Positions 1-11,500 of a DNA stretch of 33,966 nt are shown piece by piece. Source of the stretch: Pigoraptor vietnamica (Eukaryota; Opisthokonta; Filasterea); contig CALSCQ010001451.1 in the NCBI GenBank assembly GCA_943704525.1, positions 1 to 33,966 on the forward strand. The letters are read 5' to 3'. The translations under genes were made by a program, and so were the position numbers. The notes under the pieces were generated by a model. That model was not told where the DNA came from. It saw only the letters and a list, made by a program, of their open reading frames with translations, and searched no databases. The number at the start of each line of letters is the position of its first letter. Within the stretch, counting starts at the first letter, position 1.

Positions 1-151
1 ACACACACACACACCCCCTTTTCCCTCTTCCTGAATTGTGTTGATTTCCGTGTTCGCGTGCGTAGTGCCATTTCTCCACCGACCCCCAGTTACTGTTATG
101 GTTTTTCTGAACTTTTCGTTGTCCCTTGATTGACCCCTTCTCCGCGTGCAG
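1..151. other. Intron (partial) upstream of the first visible kinase exon
   Basis: The stretch begins with a short (AC)7 run and ends in a cag acceptor at 149-151, followed directly by kinase coding sequence. I see no coding signal in it, so I read it as the 3' part of an intron. Confidence 0.6.
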
Positions 152-2188
152 ACGATGATGGACCTCAAGCACCCGAACATTGTGAATCTCGTTGGCGTTG
201 TGACAAAGTGAGCGCATCCCTTTTTTTGCTCTGCGAAATTGCGGAAGTGCCAAGTCCCCTGAACAAGATCTGAGTGGCAGTCGTGTTATTAATCTAGTCG
301 CCTTCCGCGACTTGCAGGAGCGATCCGATGCTGTGGGTGAACCAATCCATCCGGCCACACTACCCGCGCGCCTCAGAATGCGGCGTGCTCCTGGCCTCCC
401 ATATTCGTGCATCCCCACTCTGTAACGCACGCGCACGCGCGATCTCGTCCTGCTTTTCTTTTTCCACTTACGCTGCAATTTAACGCTTACATGCTAGGGA
501 TCTAAATTTTTTTCATATTGCTGCAGCATCATTCTCGAGTTTGCGCCGCACGGTTCCCTCAAGTCCTTCCTCGCTCGGCTCGTCCCGTTCCGCCAAACGA
601 ATCCCGACAGCAACTTTGAGACCATGTTCGGATGGATAGCGCACTCCCTCGCCGAAGGCATGGCGTACCTGGCGGGTCGAGGCATCGTGCACAAGGTATG
701 TCGTTCACTGCTGCCGTGTGTGTTTTGTCCTGCTCGTCACGTGTAGACTCTGACGGTTCGTGAACTCGCCCTTGCAAAGGTGTGAATTCGAGCTGCTTTT
801 TTTTTTACGTTTCAGCCGTCCCATTCTTATTTTTCTCTATAAATAGGATCTCGCGGCGCGCAATGTCATGGTGTCGACCGACCCTTTCGGAGAACCACTG
901 GCTAAGGTGAGTCAAACGGTTCTTCGGTTCGTGCACATGTGCGACTGGAGTCAGTTCGATTTCCTACAATTGAGAAGCTTTCATGTTCGCGTTTCTTTGT
1001 GTGCCAATGTGCTATAATAGCTGAAACATGAGGATGTGCAGGTGGCCGATTTCGGTCTCGCTCGCGCTACCGCTGATAAGGGGTACTATCGACGCTCAAA
1101 GAGTGGGTGTCCGCACTGTCGACCGCATGTGAACTTTTCCCGAATATCTTATGTTGTGGCCCTTATTTTATTCATTTCTCTCACTTGTCCCTTTCTCCCT
1201 CAATGACAGAGTCCGCCGTTCCGATCAAGTGGACGTCGATCGAGGCGCTGCAGGAGGGCGTGTTCTCGGAGAAGAGCGGTGCGTTTGGAGTGTGTTCGGG
1301 TGTGAATTATTACTGCGGGCGAATGTCCGAATGGGCAAATCTTAATAATTATGAATTGCACCGGCTCACGCTTCAAATTATTTCATCGCGCGCAGACGTG
1401 TGGTCCTTCGGCATCGTTCTGTTTGAAATGTGGACATTTGGACAGGTGGCGTCTTCGTCTCGTCTGAACAATGCCATCCGATAACATTGCCCCATTTAAT
1501 ATACTTCTTCGTTCTTTTTGTTGTTTTCTTGGAGCCGTATTGATGTTGTTGTGATTTCTGACATAGCCTCCGCTTGCAGATTCCCTACGCAAGTATCCCC
1601 AACACCGACGTTCTCGAGTGGATCTCCCGCGGTAACCGCCTAGCGCGTCCGGACGGCTGCCCTGAACACGTCTACGAGACGATGCAGTCGTGCTGGCAGA
1701 TAGAGCCGAGCCAGCGCCCGTCGTTCGCGACGCTTGCCCGCACTTTCCACCAGCGAACTGAGCTTTCTGCTGAGAACGACGTGTCGGTGCCGGCAAACAT
1801 CGCCTCTCTGTCCCTGTCGGTCGCCGGGACATCGGTATCGAGGGGACGCGCTCGGACTCTCTCGCGCGGCGCCGAGTACGCAAAAGCGCTAGCGCGCGCA
1901 ACTATAACTGCAGGACCGTGCTCTGCGGATTTTTCGGTGGAGAGCAACAAGAGTTCCACGTCGTCTTGCGACAACTTTCCGGTTCGCGACATCAGTTCCA
2001 CGTCGTCGTACGACATTTTTCCGACCGCGACCATTCTCGAACTTGCCGTAGTCGAGGAAGACCATCGCGAGGCCGCCGACCACTGTCATCATCCCTCGAG
2101 TGCGCCTGGTCACCAGCAGGACGCTGGGGATGCAAGCACCATCTGTTCGCCGTACCTGGAGGTCGGCATTGCGGAAAGTCACGTCTGA
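152..2188 (+). CDS. Protein tyrosine kinase, C-terminal part (5' end outside window)
   Basis: Spliced model: exons 152-207, 318-332, 527-695, 847-906, 1042-1102, 1210-1278, 1396-1445 and 1580-2188. All join in frame with GT-AG introns of 107-194 bp and give 362 residues up to the TGA. The product phosphorylates protein tyrosines. Visible in order: end of helix C and beta4 (KHPNIVNLVGVV), hinge (ILEFAPHGSL), catalytic loop HKDLAARN, DFGLAR, an activation loop with two adjacent tyrosines (KGYYRRSK), the tyrosine-kinase P+1 stretch PIKWTSIEAL, DVWSFGIVLFE, and the final CW...RP motif. The catalytic loop reads HKD instead of the usual HRD. The ATP-binding lysine, the helix-C glutamate and any extracellular or SH2/SH3 part must lie to the left, so receptor versus cytoplasmic type cannot be decided. 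After the kinase fold comes a tail of about 130 residues, low in complexity, with an imperfect tandem repeat (SSTSS, then C or Y, then D). DLAARN and PIKW are diagnostic of tyrosine rather than serine/threonine kinases. Confidence 0.92.
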
Positions 2189-2371
2189 GTAATGTCAATT
2201 TACGTCTGCGTCGGCGTCGCGCGTCGCCCAATGAACATACTTTCGCTAGGACACGCGTCGTCTCGGTTTACGCGAATATGAAACCAACAATGGTCAACAT
2301 GATGTAACAGTCCACACGACTGTATTGATGCATCGCGCAATTTTAAACGGCAAACGACACGCAGCAAAAGC

Positions 2372-2409
2372 CGCACGCACACGCACACGCACACGCACAC
2401 GCATACGCA
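2372..2409. repeat. CACACG microsatellite
   Basis: Short-period run of CACACG/CACG units in the 3' flank of the kinase gene, with CA on the plus strand. Confidence 0.85.
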
Positions 2410-2417
2410 GACGGGAA

Positions 2418-2423
2418 AATAAA
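2418..2423 (+). terminator. Poly(A) signal AATAAA, kinase gene
   Basis: A canonical AATAAA lies 230 bp after the kinase stop codon, on the same strand and before the convergent polycystin gene ends. It is the obvious candidate for 3' end formation of the kinase transcript. Confidence 0.55.
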
Positions 2424-2482
2424 GCGAGAGGGGCACACCTCACAGACCCCAAACTCATGCTGAAGCACGCAGACGCAGACGA

Positions 2483-2507
2483 TTTTTCCAACTTTAAGTT
2501 GGAAAAA
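2483..2507. repeat. Perfect inverted repeat, 12-bp arms
   Basis: TTTTTCCAACTT at 2483-2494 is exactly mirrored by AAGTTGGAAAAA at 2496-2507 with one base between. It sits 24 bp beyond the polycystin stop codon and 60 bp after the kinase poly(A) signal, so either transcript's 3' UTR could fold it. A function is inferred from position only. Confidence 0.8.
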
Positions 2508-2530
2508 GAGAGCGGAAGGAACGCACACGA

Positions 2531-5500
2531 CTAACGCGAGACAATCGAGTTCATGCGCTGTTCCGCAGAGTCGAGCCGCGAGAGAATGCGGTCAAGACGT
2601 CCCTCGACCGTCTCGGGCACTTCGGACGACGACGCCGTCTTCAGCGACGCCGAGTCGACTTCGGGGATCGCCGGATCAGACGGCGTGCGGCGCGGACTCG
2701 TGGCATCCCCCTTCGCTACAGACTTGCGCTTCTTGACCTTCTTCTTCGGCGGGGCCGACGACGCGCCGTCGGGCTCAGGGGGCTTGCGCAGGGCAGCGAC
2801 CGCCGGCGGCGTGTTTGGGGCATCTTGGTGGTCCGCGTCGCCGATCGTCTCCTTCGCAAACGTCCCAACGGTGTCGGCCGAGTCCTGCGCCCCTTCGACG
2901 GGTCGTTCGCCCATGACCTCACGGATGAACTTGACGACAATCTGGAAGATGCCGTCCTCGTTCTGCGCGCTGTCCCGGATGTAGATGATCGTGTACGTCT
3001 CGATGAGAATGGCGATGAAGACCGTGAAGCCGACAAATAGGACGATCGAGTTGAACGACACGAAATAGAGGGGGCCGAGCAGGCGGTACTGGGTCATCAG
3101 CTCGTCGATTTGGAACACGCCGAGGATGATGTTGAGCTGCGTGAAGATCGCCTGGCCGACCGACCGGTACTCGGGCAGCGTGCGACCGAAGAGGAGGAAG
3201 CCGACTTGCGCGTAGGCCATAAACACGATGAAGAACATGAACGTGTACTGGAAGAGGTCGCGGCCGGCCACCGCGAACGCGCGGATGATGAGGCGGAGCT
3301 CCTTCGTGTGCCGCAGGAACCGGAACAGCAGCAGGACGGTGCAGAAGAGCGAGAACGCCAGCACAATCTCGCACACGGCGTCGGCGTAGCTGGCCGTGCG
3401 GAAGTCCGGGAAGCTCAGAGGGTTGCGTCGGTACGCGTCCAATGCCTTGCGCGCCTGGTAGAAGCGAACGCCGAACATGATGATAGCGACGACGTAGAGC
3501 AGATTGACGACGAGGTCGGCAATGTTCGCAATGTCGCGGAAGTACGGGAAAAAGCCCTCGCGGCGCACCCCGCGCACCTGAAGGGCGAAACGCACGCCCA
3601 CGGCGATCACAAAGCACAGCTCAAAGAAGAGGACGAGGTAGTCGGTCGGCGTCTTGTACAGCAGCAGCGTCGTCGACATGATCTCGTACGACGGGTGCGC
3701 GCCCCCGGACGGCGGGAATTCGACCAGCAGCGTCGCGACGAGGAACACGTCGGCGTTGGCGTTGTACGCCGTAAACTCGACAAACACGGCGCGCGTGTAC
3801 CCATCGAGGAATAGGTTCTGGCGCATGTTGCTGACAATGTCGGTCGACTGGTCGTAGGTGGGGCCGAGATTGACGATGAAGCCGCCGCCATGGTAAGTCG
3901 TCAGTCCGCCCCAGAACGAGCTGCCGCCATTGAACTTTTGCGGCGTGTAGACAAACGACGTGTGGTTCGGACCGCCAAACGGCGCAACGTCCTCGTTGTC
4001 GCTGTTGAAGGGTCCGCGACACGTGGAGACCTTGTCGCGGAAGTGCTTGTTGACGACGCACGTGCCTGAAGGAATGACGGAAAGGGGGGGGGGGGGTGAG
4101 CCTGCGCCTCCGAACAACATGCAAAGCCGAACCTCGAGCAAGATCGCACAGCCAACTCCAACCCTCAGCCCAACCAGTACGGAAGCGCACCTTCTCGCAC
4201 GCGCAGCTGTCTGAAGCGCGCGACCCCGAGCAGCTTCGCGTTGAAGTTTTCTAAAGGCTTGTGGTAGTCGTCGCCGTTGATGGTCGGCACGAGCACGTTC
4301 GACGCCCAGTCGAAAAATTCTTCCTGGGAGCTGATCTCCATGAACGACGATCCGTTGATCTCGGTCGTGACGAGCGACTCGCTGAACGCCTTGTTGACGT
4401 GGTACGGCTGCATTCCCCGGTCGATGTAGATGAGGACAAGCAGCAGCACGAGCACGGCCGCGTACACGCACAGCTCGCGCAGGACGCGGAGGTAAAACTT
4501 CTCCTTCGGCGTCCGCTCCTTGACCTGGTTCTCGTCGAGAAGCGACGTCAGCGAGCGGTTCATCTCGGAGAGTTTCTTCTTGGCGGCGGCGCTCACGACC
4601 ACCGCGCGGCTGTGGAGGTCGGCGAGGCTGCCAAAGTCCATCCGCACCGTGTGCTTGTCGCGCTTGATGACAATCGCCGCAAAGAACGCGAGGAAGAGCA
4701 CCTTGAGGGGCTGCGTGAGGAGGAGCGACTCGAGCAGCGAGAACATGATCGACCGCACCCACGCCGTCGCCTTCTCCCGCCCAAAGCTGAAGCCGTAGAG
4801 GACAATGACGTACGCCGCAAACGCCGAGACGAGGTAGCACCCGGTGTAGGCGATGTAGACCACCCAGTGCGGGAACTTGCGGATGCGGCGGCGATAGTAC
4901 GACACGACAATGGGGTCGACGCGGTGCTCCGCCTCCACCTGGCTGTTCTGCAGCGTCGAAATGTGCGTGGGGTCCAGCTTTCGCGTCGGCTCGTACCACT
5001 CCTGCACCGACTGCCACGCCGTCTTGCGCTCGAGCATCACGGGCTCGTGCAGGGCGGGCGCCGCGGCCATCTTGAGGGGCGACGTCGGTTCAGCGGGCCC
5101 ACCGGCGCCCGCGGCAGAATGGCCGTTCGAGCCGTTACCGGTAGCCGCACCGGCGCCGTCGTTGACGAGGAAGTCGCGCCAGTTGTCGAGAACGGACCCG
5201 CGCTTTCCGCGCTTGGCGTCGGGAAGCGACTCCATTGCGTCGAAGGCTGGGGGAGGCGGCGCGGGGCCCGTCGCAGCGGCATCCGGGGCTGGGGCCACCT
5301 TCATGGTCGCCTGCTTGACCTTGCTGTTGCGGAAGAGGAAGACAAAGAAAATGTTGATCGGGAACGCGATGAGTCCGGACACGACGCCGACGTAGACGTC
5401 CTGGGCCGAGAACGCAAAGGCCTCGGACGTGTCCGTGCGCGAAGTCTCGTAGAAGGCCATGTTCACCGCCATCACGCTGAGGAGCAGCGAGAGACAGCAC

Positions 5501-8500
5501 GTGATGCGCTGCACGCGCGTGAACCGCGACCGCTCCGGCTTGCCGTACACCGAGAACCACAGGTGCTGGTCGCTGAAGTCCGACTTGGTGTTGTAGATGA
5601 TGCGCGTCGTAAAGCGGTTGTACTTCTCCTCAGTCGAGCGGGGCACGTCGCGAATGGCGCGCTCGTTCACCTCGAGGCCCGCGCTGGACATCCACCCGTT
5701 GCACAGAAAGTACCACACCATCCCGGTCGCCTTGTTCCGCACAATCACGCGGTCCACGTTCCACGTCCGCTTCGTCCCCGAGCGGTCGAGGCCCAGCCGC
5801 ACCTTCGTCAGGTCGCCGAGGTCGTTGCGCGTCGACACGAGGAAGCGGTCGACCGCCCCGCGCTCAAAGTGCTTGACGAGGCCCGTGTCCAGACAGCGCG
5901 TCGCAGAGGACCCGTTCTCGCCAAACAGTGCAATGCTGACGCGGCAGTCCGTGCCAGAGCCCGGCCGAGAGCTCGTGTGGATGGCGACCTCGTACTTGTG
6001 CCAGTCCTTCGGCGTGCGGTCGTCGCGCGGGGGCAGGAAACCCACGCGGATGCGGTCGAGGTTGTCGTAGCGGCGCGCGATGATCACGGCGATAATGTAG
6101 ATGCCGAAGGCCGTCATGATCATAGCAAAGCACACGGGGTTGTCCGCGAGGTGCGTGAACGCCACGGCGTCGTCGATCAGGTCAATCTTGTTCGGCGCGA
6201 CGACGAACTCGCCCGCAAACGACGTCAAGTGGTCGCAGAGACACACGGTCGCGTTGTACGCCGACTCTTCCGAGACCGTGCAGCCGTCCGTGAGCCACGC
6301 CTGGGCCTTCGCCGACCAGAAGCGGCACGAGAGTCGCACGACGGCGTACGAGTACTCGACGGCGACCGCGTTGGCCGTATTGTCGAGAACCATTTGCCAC
6401 TCGCCCTCGCCAGGCACCGTGATGATGAAGCTCGCGGGGTCCGAGTCCGAGTAGGGCCGCGAGGGGGACAGGTCCACGGTCGCCATCTGGTCGTTGTCCG
6501 TGGCCGAGGGCTGCCGTCCGTGCGCAACGTACGCCTTGACGAGAAGCGCAGAGTCCGTCGCGTTCGCCTTCTGCTGGTCGGCCTGCTGGGCGTCGGCGCG
6601 CTTCACGGGGCGCAGCCACACGCCCCACGATGACCCGTGGTAGCTGGACGGCGCCCAAAAAGTGTGCTTCACGCGCGACGACGCGGGAATCGTCTTGTTC
6701 CCGTCAAAGTCCTTGTCATTTGTCGGACGGGGAATGACGAGCACAATCGGATCCGCGACGCCAGACACGTTCAGGTGCACGCCGGCGGGCCCAAACAGCG
6801 TGTACGAGATGATCCAGGGCCCAAGGCCGGACGCCGTCGCAGCAAAGTCAAAAGGATTCGTCTTGAACGACACGAGCGACGCGTCCACAGTGTCGTACGA
6901 CACGCCGCCAAACAGCGCCGACGAGTTCGCGGGCAGGCTCACGGCGGCGCCGGACGACGTGTACGAGTCGCCGAGGTCGTCCGCGCCGTGCTTGGTCGCG
7001 ACAATTTCCATGATTTCCGTCTTGATCGAGACGTCCTCGCCGGGCTCGCGGTTCGACAGGATGCCCACGGACATGGAGTCGACCGCCGCCGTCGTCTTGT
7101 CTGCCACGATGCGCTGGGTCGCCGCAGCTTCGCGGCGACGGCGCGTGTTGGGGTTCGGCCCTGTTCGGACGACATAGCGAACCAGGTTTGCGGAGAGCAC
7201 GTTCGAGATGCCGTCTGCAAGCAAATTCGCAGTGTTGTCGGTGAGGCCATTAATGCCTGCCAGGGACAGCTTCGCGATCGAGTCGATCGCCGCCGTCTGT
7301 CCGGACCCCGTCAGCTCGTCCGGATTCGACGTCACTTGCGAGATGAGGTTCGCAAACTGGTTGATCTGGCTTTCGTCCGCCGACTGCACGACCTGCGTGA
7401 TCGACTGCACGCCCTGCAGCAGCGCCGTGCGCAAGTCCGCGCGCTGGTTGGCGTCCACCTCCGTCGAGTTGCTCGCGGCGACGCTTGTGAGAACGGAGAC
7501 GGCGACCGACACGAGGCCCACGGCGTCGTCGGTGCTGCCGGACTGCACGAGCTGCGTCAGCTGGCTCGAGTTACCGACGGCGAGATTGGTGAGCGTGGAG
7601 AAACTGTTCGCGACCGACAGCTCCTTCACGACCGCTCTGAGCGGCGTCGGGTCCGTCTGCGCGCCGAACCTGTCCTCGACAGTCACGGCGAGGTCCACAG
7701 TGTAGTTGCGCGACGAGTCGCCGACAGGGAGGAACGTCGACGCCGTGTTCTTCTGCGTGCGAGAGAAGCTCACGGTCTTGCCGCCCGACGTGTACGAGAA
7801 CGTGTATGTGAGGGGCATGTCCGTCGGGTCGTCCGTGAAGTTGTCGCACGTGATCACAAACTGCGTCGACAGGACCACGCCCTCCGTCGGCGATATCAAG
7901 CACCCGCCCACGATGGGCGGAGTGTTGACCACCTTGGCCAGCTGCGCAGTGCCCGTCGCACCCGCCAGCGTCACCCTGACGCCGAACACGTACGTCTCGC
8001 CCGGAATAAGCACGTTCTCGCGAACCACGAACGTGTCTGACGACGCGCCCGTCACGGAAAAGGCGGTGCCCTGCAAATCCACGCGGCGCGGCTGACCCTT
8101 GCCGTCGTTCACGAACCACCGGTACGTCGGCTGCACCTGCTTCGTCCCGCAGTTCGCGCTGCACACCGCACGCAGGCGCAGGCGCGTGTTCGGGGAGGCC
8201 TTCTCGGGACAGTCGCCGGTGCAGTCCACAGACACAATCGGCGGCGATCCAGCCACTGCGACCACAATCGTGGACGTCGAAGCCGAGCGCCCGTCGGCGG
8301 TCGTCACGTTCACACCAAAGAGATACGAGCCGACGGACGTGAGCGCAGCGGGCGGCACGGACAATTGCGCGGAGCGGCCGTTATCAGAGAGGACAGAGTC
8401 GTCACCGAAGCAGCTGCCGGCAGCCTCTTGGTCGATCGGCGTGCACGACCACTTGTAGAGCAGCTGCGTCGAGGGATCGTCCGGATCCGACGAAGACGCC

Positions 8501-11500
8501 GCGTTGAGGGCGAAGGCCGTGTCCCACGGAACAGTGCGCGACGTGCCTCCCGCAATCCGCGCCACGAGGGGGCTGCCGACAATCGTGACGTACGTGAACG
8601 TCGTGGCATAAACAAGGGGACTGGAGCCGACCATCTCGCCATACACCTCCACGCGGACGGTGCCAGCCGGCAGCGACCGCGCAAGGATAGTCAGCGTCTG
8701 GAGTCCAGTCGCGCCGTTCAACTTGACGGTGTCGCCGGCGGCATTCGTCACGCGCCACTCGTACCGCAGGCGGTTGCTGCTCGTGCAGTTCGTCTTGGCC
8801 GATGCGGTGAGAGCAAATCCAACCGACCGCAGGAAGGTGTTCGAGGCCACCGCAATGCTGAGGACGGGCGGAAAGCAAGGAGCTGTCTGGACAAAGGCGA
8901 CCGTCTGCGTCCGGGCGGCGCTAACCGCGTTCGATGCCACCGCGCTTATCACGTACGAACCCTCCGACGCAAACGTCCCCGACAGCGAAACGCCCGACGC
9001 TGTCGTCTCGCGCCCGCTCTCCGAGAACGCGCGCTCGGCGGGAAGTTCAAACGTGAAGTTGGCGGGGAGGCTGGCCTTCGCGTCGAACGTGATCACGGAA
9101 TTCGGCAGCGTGGGTCCCGTGTTCGTCAATTTCAACGACACGCACCCGGGCGACTTTGCCCACTGCACGCACACCGACGTCTGCGACAGCGCAACCACCG
9201 ACGCGGATGTCGTGTGAGTCGCGTTGACGCCGAGTCCGCCGAGAATGGACACCTTTGCCGTGAACGCCCCGTCCACAAGATAGCTGTGGGCCAATTCGAC
9301 GTTATACGGAGTGACCCCAGGCCCCTCCTCCTTCTGTGTCACGGGGGGAAGCGTCCTGAGAGTGGGCACGTCGCCATCGCCCCAATCAACCGCAACATAA
9401 AGCGTCACCGGCGCAGGCGCAATGAACAGCGGCAAGCGCACGGTGCGCCTCGTCACGTCGGGCGACGCCGAGGGAGACACGAAGCCCAAAAAGAAGGACG
9501 CCGCCTGCACCGTCGTGCTCACAGACTGGCTGCTGATGTCGTTGAAGACGGTCAGGTTCACCGCGGCGGGGCCGGGGCGCAGGAACGCGACTGTGGGCGA
9601 CTGCGCGGTCGACGTCGCCGGGGAGCCGTTGGCAAAGGACCACGCAAAGCGAAGGTTTGTCCCGGTAGTCGTCGCGGTGAAGCTGACGGGAAGTCCGATC
9701 GTTACCGAGGTAGGGGTGGCAATGGCCGCCTGGCCCACACGCGTCTCGACGAGCACCGTGTACGTCAGCGCCGCAAAAACAAAGCCCGCAAAGTCGTACA
9801 GTGAGACGGTGACGTTGTAGGAGCCGGCCGTCTCGTACACGTGCGTCTGCGTCATGGCGGTGGACGGGGCAGAGCCGCTCTTGTCGCCATAATCGTATGA
9901 GAAGAAGACATTGGGCACCGACTGAAGGCTCGAGTCCTTGACGACCGCAATGTTGACGATGCTTCCAGTAGCGACCGCTTGGATGGGGGACAGCGTGAGG
10001 AGGGGCGGGTACGGCGGAATTTGGAACCCCGCCCACGCAGACCTCGACGACACGTTGTTGTACGCGATTACCGAGACGTTGTAGAGGTCGATCTTCGTGA
10101 AGAGGACGAGGGTGTTGGGCACCGTCGTGTTGACATACTTTTTCCCATTGACGAACCACGCGAAGACCCCCGCGACGCCCGACACGACGGCGTTGCACTG
10201 CGCGGGCACGCCGGGCTGCCCCGAAGTCCCGTTGCAGGTGAGCGTCACAGACTTGATCGCATCCTCCACGACAAAGGCGGCCCTCGCCGAAGCGGATCCG
10301 ATTGGGTTGCTCGCGTTGACCGTGACGACGTATTGGCCGGGATTCGAGTAGGCGTGCGATAGCCCAAACACAGACGCGTTGTTGCCCAGCACGTTCGGGG
10401 TGGTGAGATCACCCCAGTCAATCGTGTACACAATGTTCGGTCCGCCCTTCGCCACCTCGGCAAACACGAGCGCGCGCGATCCGACCTGCACGAACGCAGT
10501 CGTCTGCGATGGCGAACCGACGCCGACCGAGAGGCTTGTCGGAGGGGAGCCCGCGTCAAACTCGAACCGCACCGTAACGGCGGAGACGTCGTTGCTCGCC
10601 GTGACGGACCCGTGGACGTGCGCAACGCTGAAGAACGTGCGCTCCGGCTTCTGTCCGGACACCTTGCCCCCTTCCGCGTCGTCAAACGACCAGTCGTACG
10701 TCACATTTGTTCCAGTCGCGATCGTCGCCTGCATCGTCACGGGCACGCCGACGTCAATCGTGTTCGGGTACGACACCGAGAGGCCCGAGATGCGCTCTTC
10801 GACCACCGCCACCGCCCTCAGCACGCGAGTCTCAAACGGCGTGGTCACCGTCACCTTGACGTTGTAGACGCCGGCGGTCGAAAACAGGACCACGTGGAAC
10901 GGGCTGTTCGTGAGGAAGGGGCTCGCTTCGTCGCCATCCACCTCAAACAGGAAGCTCTCCACGTGACCCGCGCTCACCGTCACGGTGATCGGCCACGAGT
11001 CGCCTGCAGCCACCGTCGGAATCGTGGCAATCTGGCCGACGAAGGGCTCGATGACCGCCACACTCAGAGTGTCGTTCGAGGACGAGACGCGGTTGGAGCA
11101 CGTGACCGTCACGTCGTAGTTACCGGCGGCCCGGTAGAGGTGCGAAACAACAAAGCCAGTCGCTTCTTCGTCGTCCCCAAACTCCCACACACAGTGCGTC
11201 GTCGTCGCGTCCACTGCCGAAACCGTGAACGTCGCCGTCGTGTTCAGGGCAATGATGCGTCCGGACACATCCGCGGTAACCGGGTCCACGCGGCGCTCCA
11301 CCGCGACCGTCTGCCGCGACTGCAGCTGCCCGGCCAGGTTCGACGCCGTCACCAAAATCTCGTACGTGCCCTGCGCCCCGTAAATGTGGGCCACGTCCTT
11401 GACGACAGCGCGGGTGGCACCAATCTCGCCGTCCCCAAAGTTGACGACATACGACACATTGGATCCGGCGCCGACGGTGGCGGTGACGAGGACTGGGTCG

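Larger units (their letters stand above)
2189..2530. other. Convergent intergenic region, kinase / polycystin
   Basis: The gap lies between two gene 3' ends. It holds a CACACG-type microsatellite (about 2372-2409), the kinase poly(A) signal and a perfect 12-bp inverted repeat with a 1-bp spacer at 2483-2507. I see no coding exon. No AATAAA for the minus-strand polycystin gene was found in it. Confidence 0.6.

Noticed and set aside
1107-1484. Plus-strand ORF of 125 codons inside the kinase gene
   Set aside because: It spans two introns and reads exon 6 in the wrong frame.
4261-6633. Plus-strand ORF of 790 codons opposite the polycystin gene
   Set aside because: It is an antisense shadow: Arg/His/Val-rich, no domain, produced by the high third-position GC of the real minus-strand gene. 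The same holds for the other long plus-strand ORFs between 6637 and 17600.
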